Assembly: GCA_049841155.1 (NCBI GenBank)
Contig: JASGHI010000004.1
Coordinates: 1-64,000, forward strand
Direction: 5' to 3'
DNA: 64,000 bases
From: ZC4RG30 sp049841155
GTDB taxonomy: Bacteria > Pseudomonadota > Gammaproteobacteria > Steroidobacterales > Steroidobacteraceae
The notes beneath the pieces are model-generated. The model saw only the letters and a list, made by a program, of their open reading frames with translations. It was not told the origin of the DNA and did no database searches. Positions 7,187 to 16,020 of the stretch are shown here, one piece after another; within the stretch, counting starts at the first letter, position 1, and every line of letters begins with the position of its first letter. Both the position numbers and the translations under genes were made by a program.

Positions 7187-8407
7187 CTAGAAACGGCGCG
7201 TGAAACTCACCAGGTCCTGGTCCGGATCGCCGTTGCCGCAGATCTGCGCGCGCAGCACCTGCGCTGCCAGCATCGAGAAAGTGATGCCATTGCCGCCATA
7301 GCCCAGCACGCCGTAGCAGTTGCGCATGCGCGGTATGGGCCCGATGGTGGGCGTGCCGGTGATCGATGCGCCGAAGCAGCCCGTCCAGGCGAACTCGGCG
7401 CGCACATCGATGCCCGGGATCAGCTGCGCGAGTTTGCGCGCGATGGTGCGGATCTTTGCCGGCAGCAGTGCATCGCGCTGCGCTTCGTCGGCAAAGTCCT
7501 CGTCCTCGCCGCCGCAGATGATGCGGCGGCCGGGACCGACGCGCACATAGAGATAGGGATCGGCGGCTTCCCACAGGAAGGCCTGGCCTTCCCAAAGCCT
7601 GCCGCGCTGCGGATGCGTGGCCAGCACCCAGGTGGAGACGATGCGATGTCCGCGGTGCGGGACGCCGCGGGGCAGTTCGTAGCCGGTCGCAAAGACCACG
7701 GCGCCGGCCCGCAGCTGACCTCCGCCCGCCAGGTGGATGCGCACGGTGGCGCCGGGCTCCACGTGGGCAACTTCCTGCGGCGCATGCAGCGTTGCACCCC
7801 GCGCCAGTGCGGCAGCGAGAAATCCCGTTGTCAACCGGCGTGGATTGGCGGCCAGATTGTCGTAGCCGAGCAGCGCGGCGCGGTGCGCGATGCCGAAGCG
7901 GCTGCGTACCTGGGCGGGGGTGAGAAAGCTGACCTCGAAGCCGGCGCGGCGCCGCGCCAGCGCTTCGCGCTGCAGCCCTGCCGCGTCGAGCAGATCGCCC
8001 TGCAGATACAGCGAATCGCGGTTGACCAGATCCGCATCGATGCGCAGATGGCGCGCCCGCTCGCGCAGCGCATCCAGCGCCAGGCGGGAGCGCCGCCACA
8101 GGCGCTCGGCCCGGCTGCGGCCGATGCGGCGCGCCAGCAGCGAAAGCGGCGTGTCGATCTCGTACTGCAGCAATGCCGTGGAGGCGGGCGTTGCGCCGCG
8201 GACCGGTCCGCGGCGGTCCAGGATGGCGACGGACAGGCCGGCGGCGCTCAGGGCATCGGCTGCCAGTGCACCCGAGATGCCGGCACCGATCACCACGCAA
8301 TCGAGTTTGCGCCGCGGCAGCTGCCGCGAGACCGGCAAGCGCGGCGCCGGCAGCGACATCCACAGCGATTTGCCGGTGCGCAGGTCTTTCTTGTGGGTGG
8401 CTGACAT
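7187..8407 (-). CDS. FAD-dependent oxidoreductase (DAO family)
   Basis: A 406-aa flavoprotein of the D-amino-acid oxidase/glycine oxidase fold. The FAD-binding signature CVVIGAGISGALAAD is at residues 37-51, and a C-terminal GYGGNGITFS-type motif closes the FAD site. No signal peptide or membrane helix is visible. The substrate is probably an amine or amino acid, but it cannot be specified. The ATG shares its A with the TGA of the upstream phospholipase-like gene (TGATG), so the two are translationally coupled in the order phospholipase then oxidase. Several in-frame Met codons exist; the coupled one was chosen. Confidence 0.82.
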   Translation of the reverse strand: MSATHKKDLRTGKSLWMSLPAPRLPVSRQLPRRKLDCVVIGAGISGALAADALSAAGLSVAILDRRGPVRGATPASTALLQYEIDTPLSLLARRIGRSRAERLWRRSRLALDALRERARHLRIDADLVNRDSLYLQGDLLDAAGLQREALARRRAGFEVSFLTPAQVRSRFGIAHRAALLGYDNLAANPRRLTTGFLAAALARGATLHAPQEVAHVEPGATVRIHLAGGGQLRAGAVVFATGYELPRGVPHRGHRIVSTWVLATHPQRGRLWEGQAFLWEAADPYLYVRVGPGRRIICGGEDEDFADEAQRDALLPAKIRTIARKLAQLIPGIDVRAEFAWTGCFGASITGTPTIGPIPRMRNCYGVLGYGGNGITFSMLAAQVLRAQICGNGDPDQDLVSFTRRF

Positions 8408-9912
8408 CAGAAAGTGGACAGTCCAGTGGCTTCCATGAAGCGGTACAGCCAGTAGCGGCCCTGCGAAGGGTCGGCATACAGGTCGCTGTCGGCGGTGTAC
8501 TCGATGCGGCCGGGGCGGTTGAACCACAGGCTGTCGAACCAGCCTTCCACGCTGCGGTCCAGTGCGCTGTCGGGTGCCGTCGTGACCAGCACATTGGCCT
8601 CGAGGTTGTAGTCGTCCAGGTTGCGGCGCGTGAAGTTGGCCGATCCCAGACACAGCCAGAACTGGTGCGGGCGCCGGATCGCGACGACCTTGGCGTGGAA
8701 CTGCTCGCCATGGGTGCGGTACCAGCGCAGCTTGATGGCGCCGTCGCTGGCGGCCACCAGTTCCGAGGCCACGAGGCGGTTGGGCAGGCCGGATTTCTCG
8801 AAGCCGAAGGCATCCTTGTTCGGATCCAGCACCAGGCGGATGGCAGCGCCGCGGCGCGAGGCGGCGAGCAGCGCATCGATCACATGGCGGTCGGAGAGAT
8901 AGAACTGCGCGATGTCGATCCGGTCCTGTGCGCCGGCTTCGGCAAGCGCTGCGAGCAGCGCATCGGCGATGGCGCCTTCGGTGAGGATGGCGGCGCGCGC
9001 GTCGCCGGTGACGGCGGGCCGGGGTGCAGGGGCCGGCTGCGCCGCGGCGGTCTGCAGCGCGGTGCCCTGCCAGCCGGACAGCTGCGCGATGGCCACTTCG
9101 CTCTGCAGCAACGGCCGCAAGGCCTCGCCGTGCAGTTCCAGCGCCACGTTCGAATGCGCGCTGCTGGCGTCGTGCGGATTGGCGCTGCTCACCATGCCTA
9201 CCAGCGAACCTGCGCCGTCGCCGGTGATGAGCACCTTGCGGTGATCGGCCTTGAAATGCGGGATGCGCAGCACTGCGCTCAGCGGCAGCGAAGGGCCGGC
9301 GGCATCCAGCGGATTGCCCCAGCCGCCTTGCACGCCGGGAGCCAGCCACCACTGGAATGCCAGACGCCACAGGCTGCTGTAGAGGGGATTGGAGTCGCGC
9401 AGCGGATCCAGGTCCACCACCACCACGTCGATGCCGGCCTGCGACAGGGGCGCGAAATCTTCAGGTGCGATGCCGCGGTAGTAGCCGTTGATCGGGTCGA
9501 TGAGCACCAGGATGGGCAGCGCGGGCTCGCGGGCACGCAGCGCCAGCAATGCGTCGAGAGTCTGGCTCGCCACCGGCTGGATGCCGTTCTGGTAGCGCAA
9601 TACACCCGACGGGCCCGGCTGGTCGTTGAAGAGGAAGTAATCGAGCACCAGGAAGTCGCGCGCGCTGCGGATGCGCTCCAGCACGCGGGCGTGGATGGAT
9701 TGTTCGATGACGGTGACGCCGCGCAGATCCACAGCCGTGAGATCGGTGAGCAGCTGCAGGGAAGCTTCGTCCACGGGCTGCAGTGCGCCGGCGACATGCG
9801 TGCCGGGGGGCAGCGGCTTTGCCGTGTGCCACCAGCCGATGCCGGCCCAGGCACCCAGCACGAGCAGCAGCAGGATGCGTGGCAGGCGCGAGCGCTTGCT
9901 CACCTGCGTCAT
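8407..9912 (-). CDS. Phospholipase D-like (HKD) membrane-anchored protein
   Basis: A 501-aa PLD-superfamily protein with one N-terminal membrane helix (about 10-28), so it probably acts at the periplasmic face. There are two HKD-type sites. The first has His224-x-Lys226 with Asp232 one residue later than canonical and SAN at 243-245. The second has His406-x-Lys408 and GSANFT (423-428), but no Asp at the usual spacing. Cardiolipin synthase-like or nuclease-like activity are both possible; the degenerate second motif makes the substrate uncertain. It is a two-gene unit with the FAD oxidoreductase. Confidence 0.82.
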   Translation of the reverse strand: MTQVSKRSRLPRILLLLVLGAWAGIGWWHTAKPLPPGTHVAGALQPVDEASLQLLTDLTAVDLRGVTVIEQSIHARVLERIRSARDFLVLDYFLFNDQPGPSGVLRYQNGIQPVASQTLDALLALRAREPALPILVLIDPINGYYRGIAPEDFAPLSQAGIDVVVVDLDPLRDSNPLYSSLWRLAFQWWLAPGVQGGWGNPLDAAGPSLPLSAVLRIPHFKADHRKVLITGDGAGSLVGMVSSANPHDASSAHSNVALELHGEALRPLLQSEVAIAQLSGWQGTALQTAAAQPAPAPRPAVTGDARAAILTEGAIADALLAALAEAGAQDRIDIAQFYLSDRHVIDALLAASRRGAAIRLVLDPNKDAFGFEKSGLPNRLVASELVAASDGAIKLRWYRTHGEQFHAKVVAIRRPHQFWLCLGSANFTRRNLDDYNLEANVLVTTAPDSALDRSVEGWFDSLWFNRPGRIEYTADSDLYADPSQGRYWLYRFMEATGLSTF

Positions 9913-9969
9913 TCCGGGATTCTAGCCAGCGGGCGGGAAATGCGCCGTGCGGCCGCTACGGGATTATGT

Positions 9970-12060
9970 TCAGGCGTGCAGCCGGCCGGATGAACCGTCG
10001 AGTGCTGCGGCTTCGGTGACCAGGGCGGCAAAGGGCGAGCCGCCCGGACCTTCCTGCTGCGTGAGCAGCATGGCCAGGTGCGCGGCGCTGCAGGGCTCGC
10101 CGAACAGCCGGCCCTGCGCAAAGTTGCAGTCCACCGAGCGCAGGAACGCCAGCTGCCCGATGGTTTCGACGCCTTCGGCCACCACCTGCATGTCGAGGCT
10201 GCGCCCCATCTCGATGATGGTGCGCACGATGGTGGCGTCGTTGCTGTCGGTGGCGGCGTCGCGCACGAAGGACTGATCGACTTTCAGTGTGCCGATGGGG
10301 AACTGCTGCAGCGCCGACAGCGAGGAATAGCCGGTGCCGAAGTCGTCGATGGACAGGTGCACGCCCATCTGGTCCAGCTCCTTGAGCATGTCGATGGTGC
10401 GCCGCGGGTCGGCCATCAGCGTGGTTTCGGTGATTTCCAGCTCCAGGCAGTCCGGCGATACATCGTGACGGGCGAACACCGAGCGGCAGTTGAGGATGAA
10501 GCTCGCCTGGCGCAGCTGCTTCAACGAAAGGTTCAGCGCGATGCGGCCCGGGTCGTGGCCCTCGTCGGTGAATACGCGGTAATCCTGGCACACCCGGTTC
10601 AGCACCCACTCGCCGATGCTGTTGATGAGGTTGTTTTCCTCGGCCAGCGGGATGAACTGGGCGGGGGGGATGTCGCCATGGCCCGGCACGCGCCAGCGCA
10701 GCAGCGCCTCGGCGCCGACGATACGGCCGTCGCCGATGTCCACCTTGGGCATGTAGGCGATGACCAGCTCGTCGCGCTCGACGGCGCGCTTGAGCTTGCT
10801 CTTGAGCATCAGCCGTTCGACCGCCGCCGCGTTCATCTCCGGCGAGTAGAACACGCAGCTGTTGCCGCCGTTCTGCTTGGAGTAGTACATGGCCGCGTCG
10901 GCGTTGCGGATCAGGTCGATGACGTTCTCGGCATCGCGCGGGCACAGCGCCACGCCGATGCTGGCCGACAGGAACACTTCCTGCTGGTTGATGTGGAAGG
11001 GCTGCGCGATGGCGCTGAGGATGTCGTTCGAGAGGTGCTTGACCACGTCATGGGCGCCGGATTGCGGCACGCCGTCGATGAACAGCGCGAACTCGTCGCC
11101 GGCCAGGCGGCCGAGCACGGTGTCCTCGGGCAGCACGTGCGTGAGGCGCTCGCTCAGGGTTTCCAGCACGCGGTCGCCGGCGGCATGGCCGAAGGTGTCG
11201 TTGACCTCCTTGAAGTGGTCCATGTCCAGGTACAGCAGCGCGATGCCGGTGCGGCTGCGCCGCGCGCGCGCGATGGCCTGCTGCAGCAGGTGCTGGAACT
11301 GCATGCGGTTGGGGATCTTGGTCAGCGCGTCGTAGCGGGCGAGATAGCGGATGCGCCGCTCGGCCCGCTTGCGGTCGGTGATGTCGCGCGCGACGAAGAT
11401 GCTGCCGGCGAACTGAGGATCCTCGGTGTCGATATCCGAGCCGGAGAAGGAGACCGGGATGGTCTGGCCGCTGTGCGTGCGCATCACGGCCTCGCCCACT
11501 TCGCGCGCGCGCTGCAGGCTTTCCCCGGGCGGCACATTGGGAGCGTGCAGCAGCGCCGCGAGGTTGCGGCCGGCGAGCGCGTCGTCGTCGAGACCGGTGA
11601 GGCGGCGCGCCGCGGAGTTGACGATGCGGATGGCGCCATCGGGGGCGGTCACGAACACGGCATCCGACATGCTGTTGAGCACGTTGTCCAGGTAGTTGCG
11701 GGAGATGGTGGTCTGCCGCAGGTTCTGCCGCATCTGGTCGACGGTGCGCTGCAGCTCGCCGAGCTCGTCGCGCCGCAGGATGGGGACGGGCTGGGTGTAG
11801 TCGCCGCGGGTGATGCGGTTGGCGCTGTCCTTGAGCTGCTGCAGGGTCGAGACCAGGCGCCGCCCGTAGAAGAAGGCGAAGGCGCTGCTGCCCAGGGCGG
11901 CCAGCGCCGCCACGGCCACCACCAGCCAGGCGAGCGAACCGCGCTCGATGCCGAGTATGGCCGTGCGGCCGAACGCGGCGACGATGGCCGCGATGCCCAG
12001 CACCAGCGCCAGCGCGATGGAGGCGCCGAAGACCGCATACTTGGTCTTGAGGCTGTACAT
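9970..12060 (-). CDS. Membrane HAMP-PAS-GGDEF-EAL cyclic-di-GMP protein
   Basis: A 696-aa signalling enzyme that could make and degrade cyclic di-GMP. Domains in order are two closely spaced membrane helices (about 9-30 and 43-64), HAMP (66-120), PAS (125-230), GGDEF (240-400) and EAL (415-680). The cyclase motif is AGDEF (320-324), a variant that can still be active, and no RxxD inhibitory site is seen before it. The phosphodiesterase half has EALLR (451-455) and DDFGTG (572-577), but the usual Tyr-Gln-Pro near 437 is Tyr-Met-Pro. ATG 12060 was chosen because the open frame further upstream has non-coding-like composition and would include no domain. It is divergent from the M15 gene with 71 nt between. 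Confidence 0.88.
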   Translation of the reverse strand: MYSLKTKYAVFGASIALALVLGIAAIVAAFGRTAILGIERGSLAWLVVAVAALAALGSSAFAFFYGRRLVSTLQQLKDSANRITRGDYTQPVPILRRDELGELQRTVDQMRQNLRQTTISRNYLDNVLNSMSDAVFVTAPDGAIRIVNSAARRLTGLDDDALAGRNLAALLHAPNVPPGESLQRAREVGEAVMRTHSGQTIPVSFSGSDIDTEDPQFAGSIFVARDITDRKRAERRIRYLARYDALTKIPNRMQFQHLLQQAIARARRSRTGIALLYLDMDHFKEVNDTFGHAAGDRVLETLSERLTHVLPEDTVLGRLAGDEFALFIDGVPQSGAHDVVKHLSNDILSAIAQPFHINQQEVFLSASIGVALCPRDAENVIDLIRNADAAMYYSKQNGGNSCVFYSPEMNAAAVERLMLKSKLKRAVERDELVIAYMPKVDIGDGRIVGAEALLRWRVPGHGDIPPAQFIPLAEENNLINSIGEWVLNRVCQDYRVFTDEGHDPGRIALNLSLKQLRQASFILNCRSVFARHDVSPDCLELEITETTLMADPRRTIDMLKELDQMGVHLSIDDFGTGYSSLSALQQFPIGTLKVDQSFVRDAATDSNDATIVRTIIEMGRSLDMQVVAEGVETIGQLAFLRSVDCNFAQGRLFGEPCSAAHLAMLLTQQEGPGGSPFAALVTEAAALDGSSGRLHA

Positions 12061-12131
12061 CCCGGCGATACTAACCTGACATAATGGATTCCGGCCATCG
12101 CCGCCCATTGGCGACCGCCCTAGAATGAAAC

Positions 12132-12866
12132 ATGGCCGCAGCCGCAGCAATGACACCCATGCAGTTGACCGGCCGCAGCCGCACTCACATCGTGGACCTG
12201 GCCGAGCCGCGCTGCGCGGTGCACTGCGCCGTGGTGCAGCCATTGCTGGCCCTGCGCGCCGCGGCGCAGTGCGCGGGTTTCGATCTGCTGCCGGTGTCGG
12301 GCTTCCGCGACTTCGAGCGGCAGCTGGCGATCTGGAATGGCAAATGCCGCGGCGAACGCGAGCTGCTCGACCGCTGCGGCCGGCCGCTGACCGCGGCAGC
12401 CATGGATGAGGACGCCATTGTTTCCGCCATCCTGCACTGGTCGGCGCTGCCGGGAGCCAGCCGCCATCACTGGGGCAGCGAGATCGATGTGATCGACGGC
12501 GCGGCATGGCCGGCCGGCCGGCCGGTGTCGCTGCTGCCTGAACACTATGCGCCGGGTGGCGTGTTCGCCGGACTCGGCGCCTGGCTCGACCGCCATGCGG
12601 CGGAGCACGGCTTCTATCGCCCCTATGCCACCGACCGCGGCGGTGTGCAGCCCGAGGCCTGGCATCTGAGCTATGCGCCGGTGGCGCTGCCGGCCATGGA
12701 GGCCATGACGCTGGAAGTGCTTGCCGCCGCGCTGGCGCAGGCGCCGGTGGATCTGGCCGCGGTGATCGGCAGGCGGCTGCCGGAGATCTACGGCCGCTAC
12801 GTGCGCAATGTGGATGCGCCGCCGCCGGAGCTTGCCCTCAGCCTTCGGGACTCCATGCTTTCTTGA
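12132..12866 (+). CDS. M15-family D-alanyl-D-alanine carboxypeptidase-like protein
   Basis: A 244-aa zinc peptidase of the VanY/DdcY type, acting on peptidoglycan stem peptides. The zinc ligands are in the expected order: Ser110-Arg-His112 with Gly115 and Asp119 (SxHxxG...D), then Glu175-x-Trp-His178. No clear signal peptide is visible, so the location is unresolved; alternative Met starts exist at 12150 and 12159. Its last 29 nt overlap the 3' end of the convergent HD-domain gene. Confidence 0.82.
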   Translation: MAAAAAMTPMQLTGRSRTHIVDLAEPRCAVHCAVVQPLLALRAAAQCAGFDLLPVSGFRDFERQLAIWNGKCRGERELLDRCGRPLTAAAMDEDAIVSAILHWSALPGASRHHWGSEIDVIDGAAWPAGRPVSLLPEHYAPGGVFAGLGAWLDRHAAEHGFYRPYATDRGGVQPEAWHLSYAPVALPAMEAMTLEVLAAALAQAPVDLAAVIGRRLPEIYGRYVRNVDAPPPELALSLRDSMLS

Positions 12867-13848
12867 AGTAGCCGACCATGAGCCCGCGCACACTGCTGAG
12901 GGAATCCGGTTCGGCGGCGTAGACCTGCGGGCTGCGCCGCAGCATGCGCCAGCTTTCGCTGCGCAATACGCGGCGCAGGAAGGCGAGGCTCTTGTCGATG
13001 GCCTCGATGTAGGGGTTGCGGCCTTCAAACAGCGGTTCGAGGTAGCAATAAGCGCGGTTGAATGCCGTGTCGAGGCGCTTGCGGCGCGTCTCTTCCATGA
13101 AGTCGGGTGTCTGGCGCAGCAGGTCGAGCCCCGAGGCGTATTTCACGGCGCGGCCGCCGTTGGCGGCCAGGGGCAGCGCCACGCCGCCGAGCACGAATTC
13201 CGGATACAGGCGGTCGCGGCATTTCTCCAGATAACAGCGGTCGGCCATCTGCGCGATCATGTCCGCGGTGCCGAGCAGGTGGCCGAGCTGGATGTCGCGC
13301 GGATCCTTGACCGATTCGCCGATGGCCTCGAAGCTCTTTTCGTAGCCCGTGAAGTGGACCACCTCGGCGGTGATGCGCGTCCAGTGCGCAAGGCCGATGG
13401 TCGGCAGGTAGTAGTCCATGAAGCGGGCGCTGCGCGACACGTGGTTGCGGGTGAACTCCGCGCCGTTGAGCGCCGTCTCGCCGCGCTCGCGCAGATAGCC
13501 GATGTCGTGGAACAGCGCGAGGCAGATGCCCACCGCGGCGCGCTCGCTGCCCAGGGCGAGCGCCGTGCCGGCATGCGTGAGCTCGTAGCCGGCCATCAGC
13601 CGCGCCATGGCCAGTGTCACATCCAGCGTGTGCTGCTGGTCGTGGTACACCGTGTCCACACCGAAATAGCCGGGCATGCGGCCGGTGAAGGCCAGCTCGA
13701 AATCGTGGAAGGCGCGGGCGATGGGTGTGAAGGAGGCGCCGGGCCAGGCGCGCACAAACAACGCCTGGACCGCATCACGGACGTCCGCTGCCGAACTCAC
13801 CCGGACGGTGTTCGTGACGTCGTAGTCGCTGCGACGGGCGCTGTACAT
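12838..13848 (-). CDS. HD-domain metal-dependent phosphohydrolase-like protein
   Basis: A 336-aa protein with an HD-type metal site: His69 and His73 in VYHDQQH, then His114-Asp115 in ALFHDIGYL. This pattern is typical of HD-superfamily nucleotide phosphohydrolases, including some cyclic-nucleotide phosphodiesterase relatives. No HD-GYP signature, membrane segment or additional domain is seen. It lies near the cyclic-di-GMP gene but is not in the same operon. The substrate is unknown. A 116-nt gap separates it from the oligopeptidase gene; I see nothing in that gap. Confidence 0.7.
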   Translation of the reverse strand: MYSARRSDYDVTNTVRVSSAADVRDAVQALFVRAWPGASFTPIARAFHDFELAFTGRMPGYFGVDTVYHDQQHTLDVTLAMARLMAGYELTHAGTALALGSERAAVGICLALFHDIGYLRERGETALNGAEFTRNHVSRSARFMDYYLPTIGLAHWTRITAEVVHFTGYEKSFEAIGESVKDPRDIQLGHLLGTADMIAQMADRCYLEKCRDRLYPEFVLGGVALPLAANGGRAVKYASGLDLLRQTPDFMEETRRKRLDTAFNRAYCYLEPLFEGRNPYIEAIDKSLAFLRRVLRSESWRMLRRSPQVYAAEPDSLSSVRGLMVGYFKKAWSPEG

Positions 13849-13964
13849 TTGGCGCAGAGTCTATTGAGCGTCGCGATTTTGCGCCAGCGACAGACGGCAC
13901 AGTTTGGCGAGGCCGGACGCGGCTAGAGCCCATATGTCAAAGTCGCGGCTTGCGCCGCTGCGGG

Positions 13965-15989
13965 TCACGGCGCCATACCGTGCTGGCGCAGCAGCGGTTC
14001 GATGGCCGGCGGCCGGCCGCGGAACTCGACGAAGGCTTCCAGCGCCGGCCGGCTGCCGCCGCGCGACAGGATGCAGTCGACGAAGCGCTGCGCCGTGGCA
14101 CGGTCGAACACCCCGGCCTCCTCGAAGGCGGCAAAGGCGTCGGCGGCCAGCACTTCGGCCCATTTGTAGCTGTAGTAGCCGGCCGCGTAGCCACCGGCGA
14201 AGATGTGGCCGAAGCTGTTGGGATAGCGGTTGAACTCCGGCACGCGGATCACGGCCACCTCGCGGCGCACTTCTTCGAGGATGTCGTAGATGCGCGCGCC
14301 GCGCGCCGGGTCGTATTCGGCGTGAAGGCGGAAGTCGAACAGCGCGAATTCCACCTGGCGCAGCGTGGCGAGGCCCGCCTGGAAGCTGCGCGTGCGCAGC
14401 AGCTGGGCGATCTTTTCCTCCGGCAGCGGGGCGCCGGTTTCCACGTGCGCCGTGAGCTTGCGCAGCACTTCGGGCTGCCAGGCGTAGTTTTCGAGGAACT
14501 GGCTGGGCAGCTCGACGGCATCCCAGGCCACGCCGTTGATGCCGGCGATGCTGGGATAGTCCACGCGCGTGAGCATGTGGTGCAGGCCGTGGCCGAATTC
14601 GTGGAACAGTGTCACCACGTCGTCATGGGTCAGCTGGGCCGGCTGGCCCGGCGCGCCGGGCAGGGCATTGCAGACCAGATAGGCCACCGGCAGCGCATTG
14701 CCGGAGGACAGATGCTTGCGGCCCACGCAGTCGTCCATCCACGCGCCGCTGCGCTTGTTGGCGCGGGCGTAGGGATCGAGGTAGAAGCCCCCCTGCAGCT
14801 TGCCGCCGGCATCGAAGAGGTCGTAGTAGCGGGCATCCGGATGCCATACCGCCACGTCCGCGCGCGGCTTCACCTGCACGCCGAAGAGCTGCTCGATCAC
14901 CCCGAACAGTCCTTCCAGCACCCGCGGCAGCGCAAACCAAGGGCGCAGTTCCTCCTGCGAGATGCTGTAGCGCTCCTCCTGCAGGCGCTCGGAATAGAAA
15001 GTGACGTCCCAGGCATCGAGCTTGCGGCCGGCGAAGGCGGTCAATTCGGCCAGTTCGCGCTCGGCCGCGGGGCGTGCAGCGCGCGCCAGGTCGCGCAGGA
15101 AGGTGAGCACTTCGTCGACGCTGCCGGCCATGCGGCGGGCGAGGGCGTAGGCGGCGTAGTTCGGGTAGTCCAGCAGCTGCGCGGCTTCGTGGCGCAGGCG
15201 CAGCAGGTCTTCCATCACCTGCAGGTTGTCGTACTGCGCCGGGGTGGGGCCGCTCGCCGACGCGCGCGTGGACCAGGCGCGGTAGTAAGCCTGCCGCAGC
15301 GCCGGCGAGCGCGCATCGGTCATCACCGCTATGTAGGTGGGCTGCTCCAGGCCCAGCAGCCAGCCCTGCTGGCCGGCAGCGTTTGCGCGCTCGCGCGCCT
15401 GCGCGACGATGGTGGGGTTGAGGCCGGCGAGCTCGGTTGCGTCGGTGACTCGATGCGTGAACGCGTTGGTGGCATCCAGCACGTTCTCCTCGAACTTGGC
15501 GGCCAGGCTCGACAGCTCCAGCATCACGGCCTTGTAGCGCGCCTTCTTCGCGCCCGTCAGCGCCACGCCGGCGAGGCGGAAATCCTCGAGCGCATGTTCC
15601 AGCGCGGCGCGCTGCATGGCATCGAGCTGCCGGCCGTCGCGCTGCTGCACGGCAAGCAGCGCCTGGTAGATCTTTTCGTTCTGCGTGAGGTCGGTGTCGT
15701 AGGCGGCCAGCAGCGGCAGGCAGGCGTTGTAGCGCTCGCGCAGCGCCTCGTTGTTCATCACGCCATTGAGATGGCCCACCGGGGACCAGGTGCGCGCCAG
15801 GCGATGGTGCAGCTCCTCGAGCGGTTCCACCACGTTTGCGAAGCTGGGTTCGGGCAGGGATTCCAGCGCGTGGATGCGGGCGCGGTTGTCGTCGATCACT
15901 TCGCGGATCGCGACTTCCACATGTTCGGGGCGGATCTGGTCGAAGGCGGGCAGGCCGGCTTCGCGCAGCAGCGGATTGTTCGGGTTCAT
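13965..15989 (-). CDS. prlC: Oligopeptidase A (M3 metallopeptidase)
   Basis: A 674-aa cytosolic zinc peptidase that degrades oligopeptides, including cleaved signal peptides. The zinc motif HEFGH is at 463-467, with the third ligand expected in the DAVELPSQF segment that follows. Length and N-terminal layout (MNPNNPLL) match E. coli OpdA/PrlC (680 aa). It is divergent from the glutathione reductase gene with about 31 nt between the starts, so the promoters must be very close together or overlap. Confidence 0.93.
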   Translation of the reverse strand: MNPNNPLLREAGLPAFDQIRPEHVEVAIREVIDDNRARIHALESLPEPSFANVVEPLEELHHRLARTWSPVGHLNGVMNNEALRERYNACLPLLAAYDTDLTQNEKIYQALLAVQQRDGRQLDAMQRAALEHALEDFRLAGVALTGAKKARYKAVMLELSSLAAKFEENVLDATNAFTHRVTDATELAGLNPTIVAQARERANAAGQQGWLLGLEQPTYIAVMTDARSPALRQAYYRAWSTRASASGPTPAQYDNLQVMEDLLRLRHEAAQLLDYPNYAAYALARRMAGSVDEVLTFLRDLARAARPAAERELAELTAFAGRKLDAWDVTFYSERLQEERYSISQEELRPWFALPRVLEGLFGVIEQLFGVQVKPRADVAVWHPDARYYDLFDAGGKLQGGFYLDPYARANKRSGAWMDDCVGRKHLSSGNALPVAYLVCNALPGAPGQPAQLTHDDVVTLFHEFGHGLHHMLTRVDYPSIAGINGVAWDAVELPSQFLENYAWQPEVLRKLTAHVETGAPLPEEKIAQLLRTRSFQAGLATLRQVEFALFDFRLHAEYDPARGARIYDILEEVRREVAVIRVPEFNRYPNSFGHIFAGGYAAGYYSYKWAEVLAADAFAAFEEAGVFDRATAQRFVDCILSRGGSRPALEAFVEFRGRPPAIEPLLRQHGMAP

Positions 15990-16020
15990 CGTGCGCCTAT
16001 GTTACGGGTACCATGCCCGG

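Noticed and set aside
10078..12084. A 668-codon open frame opposite the GGDEF/EAL gene
   Set aside because: Antisense shadow: no recognisable motif, composition typical of reversed high-G+C coding sequence.
12061..12507. N-terminal extension of the GGDEF/EAL frame up to 12507
   Set aside because: The extra residues are Arg/Pro/Ala-rich without structure and overlap the start of the convincing M15 gene on the other strand.
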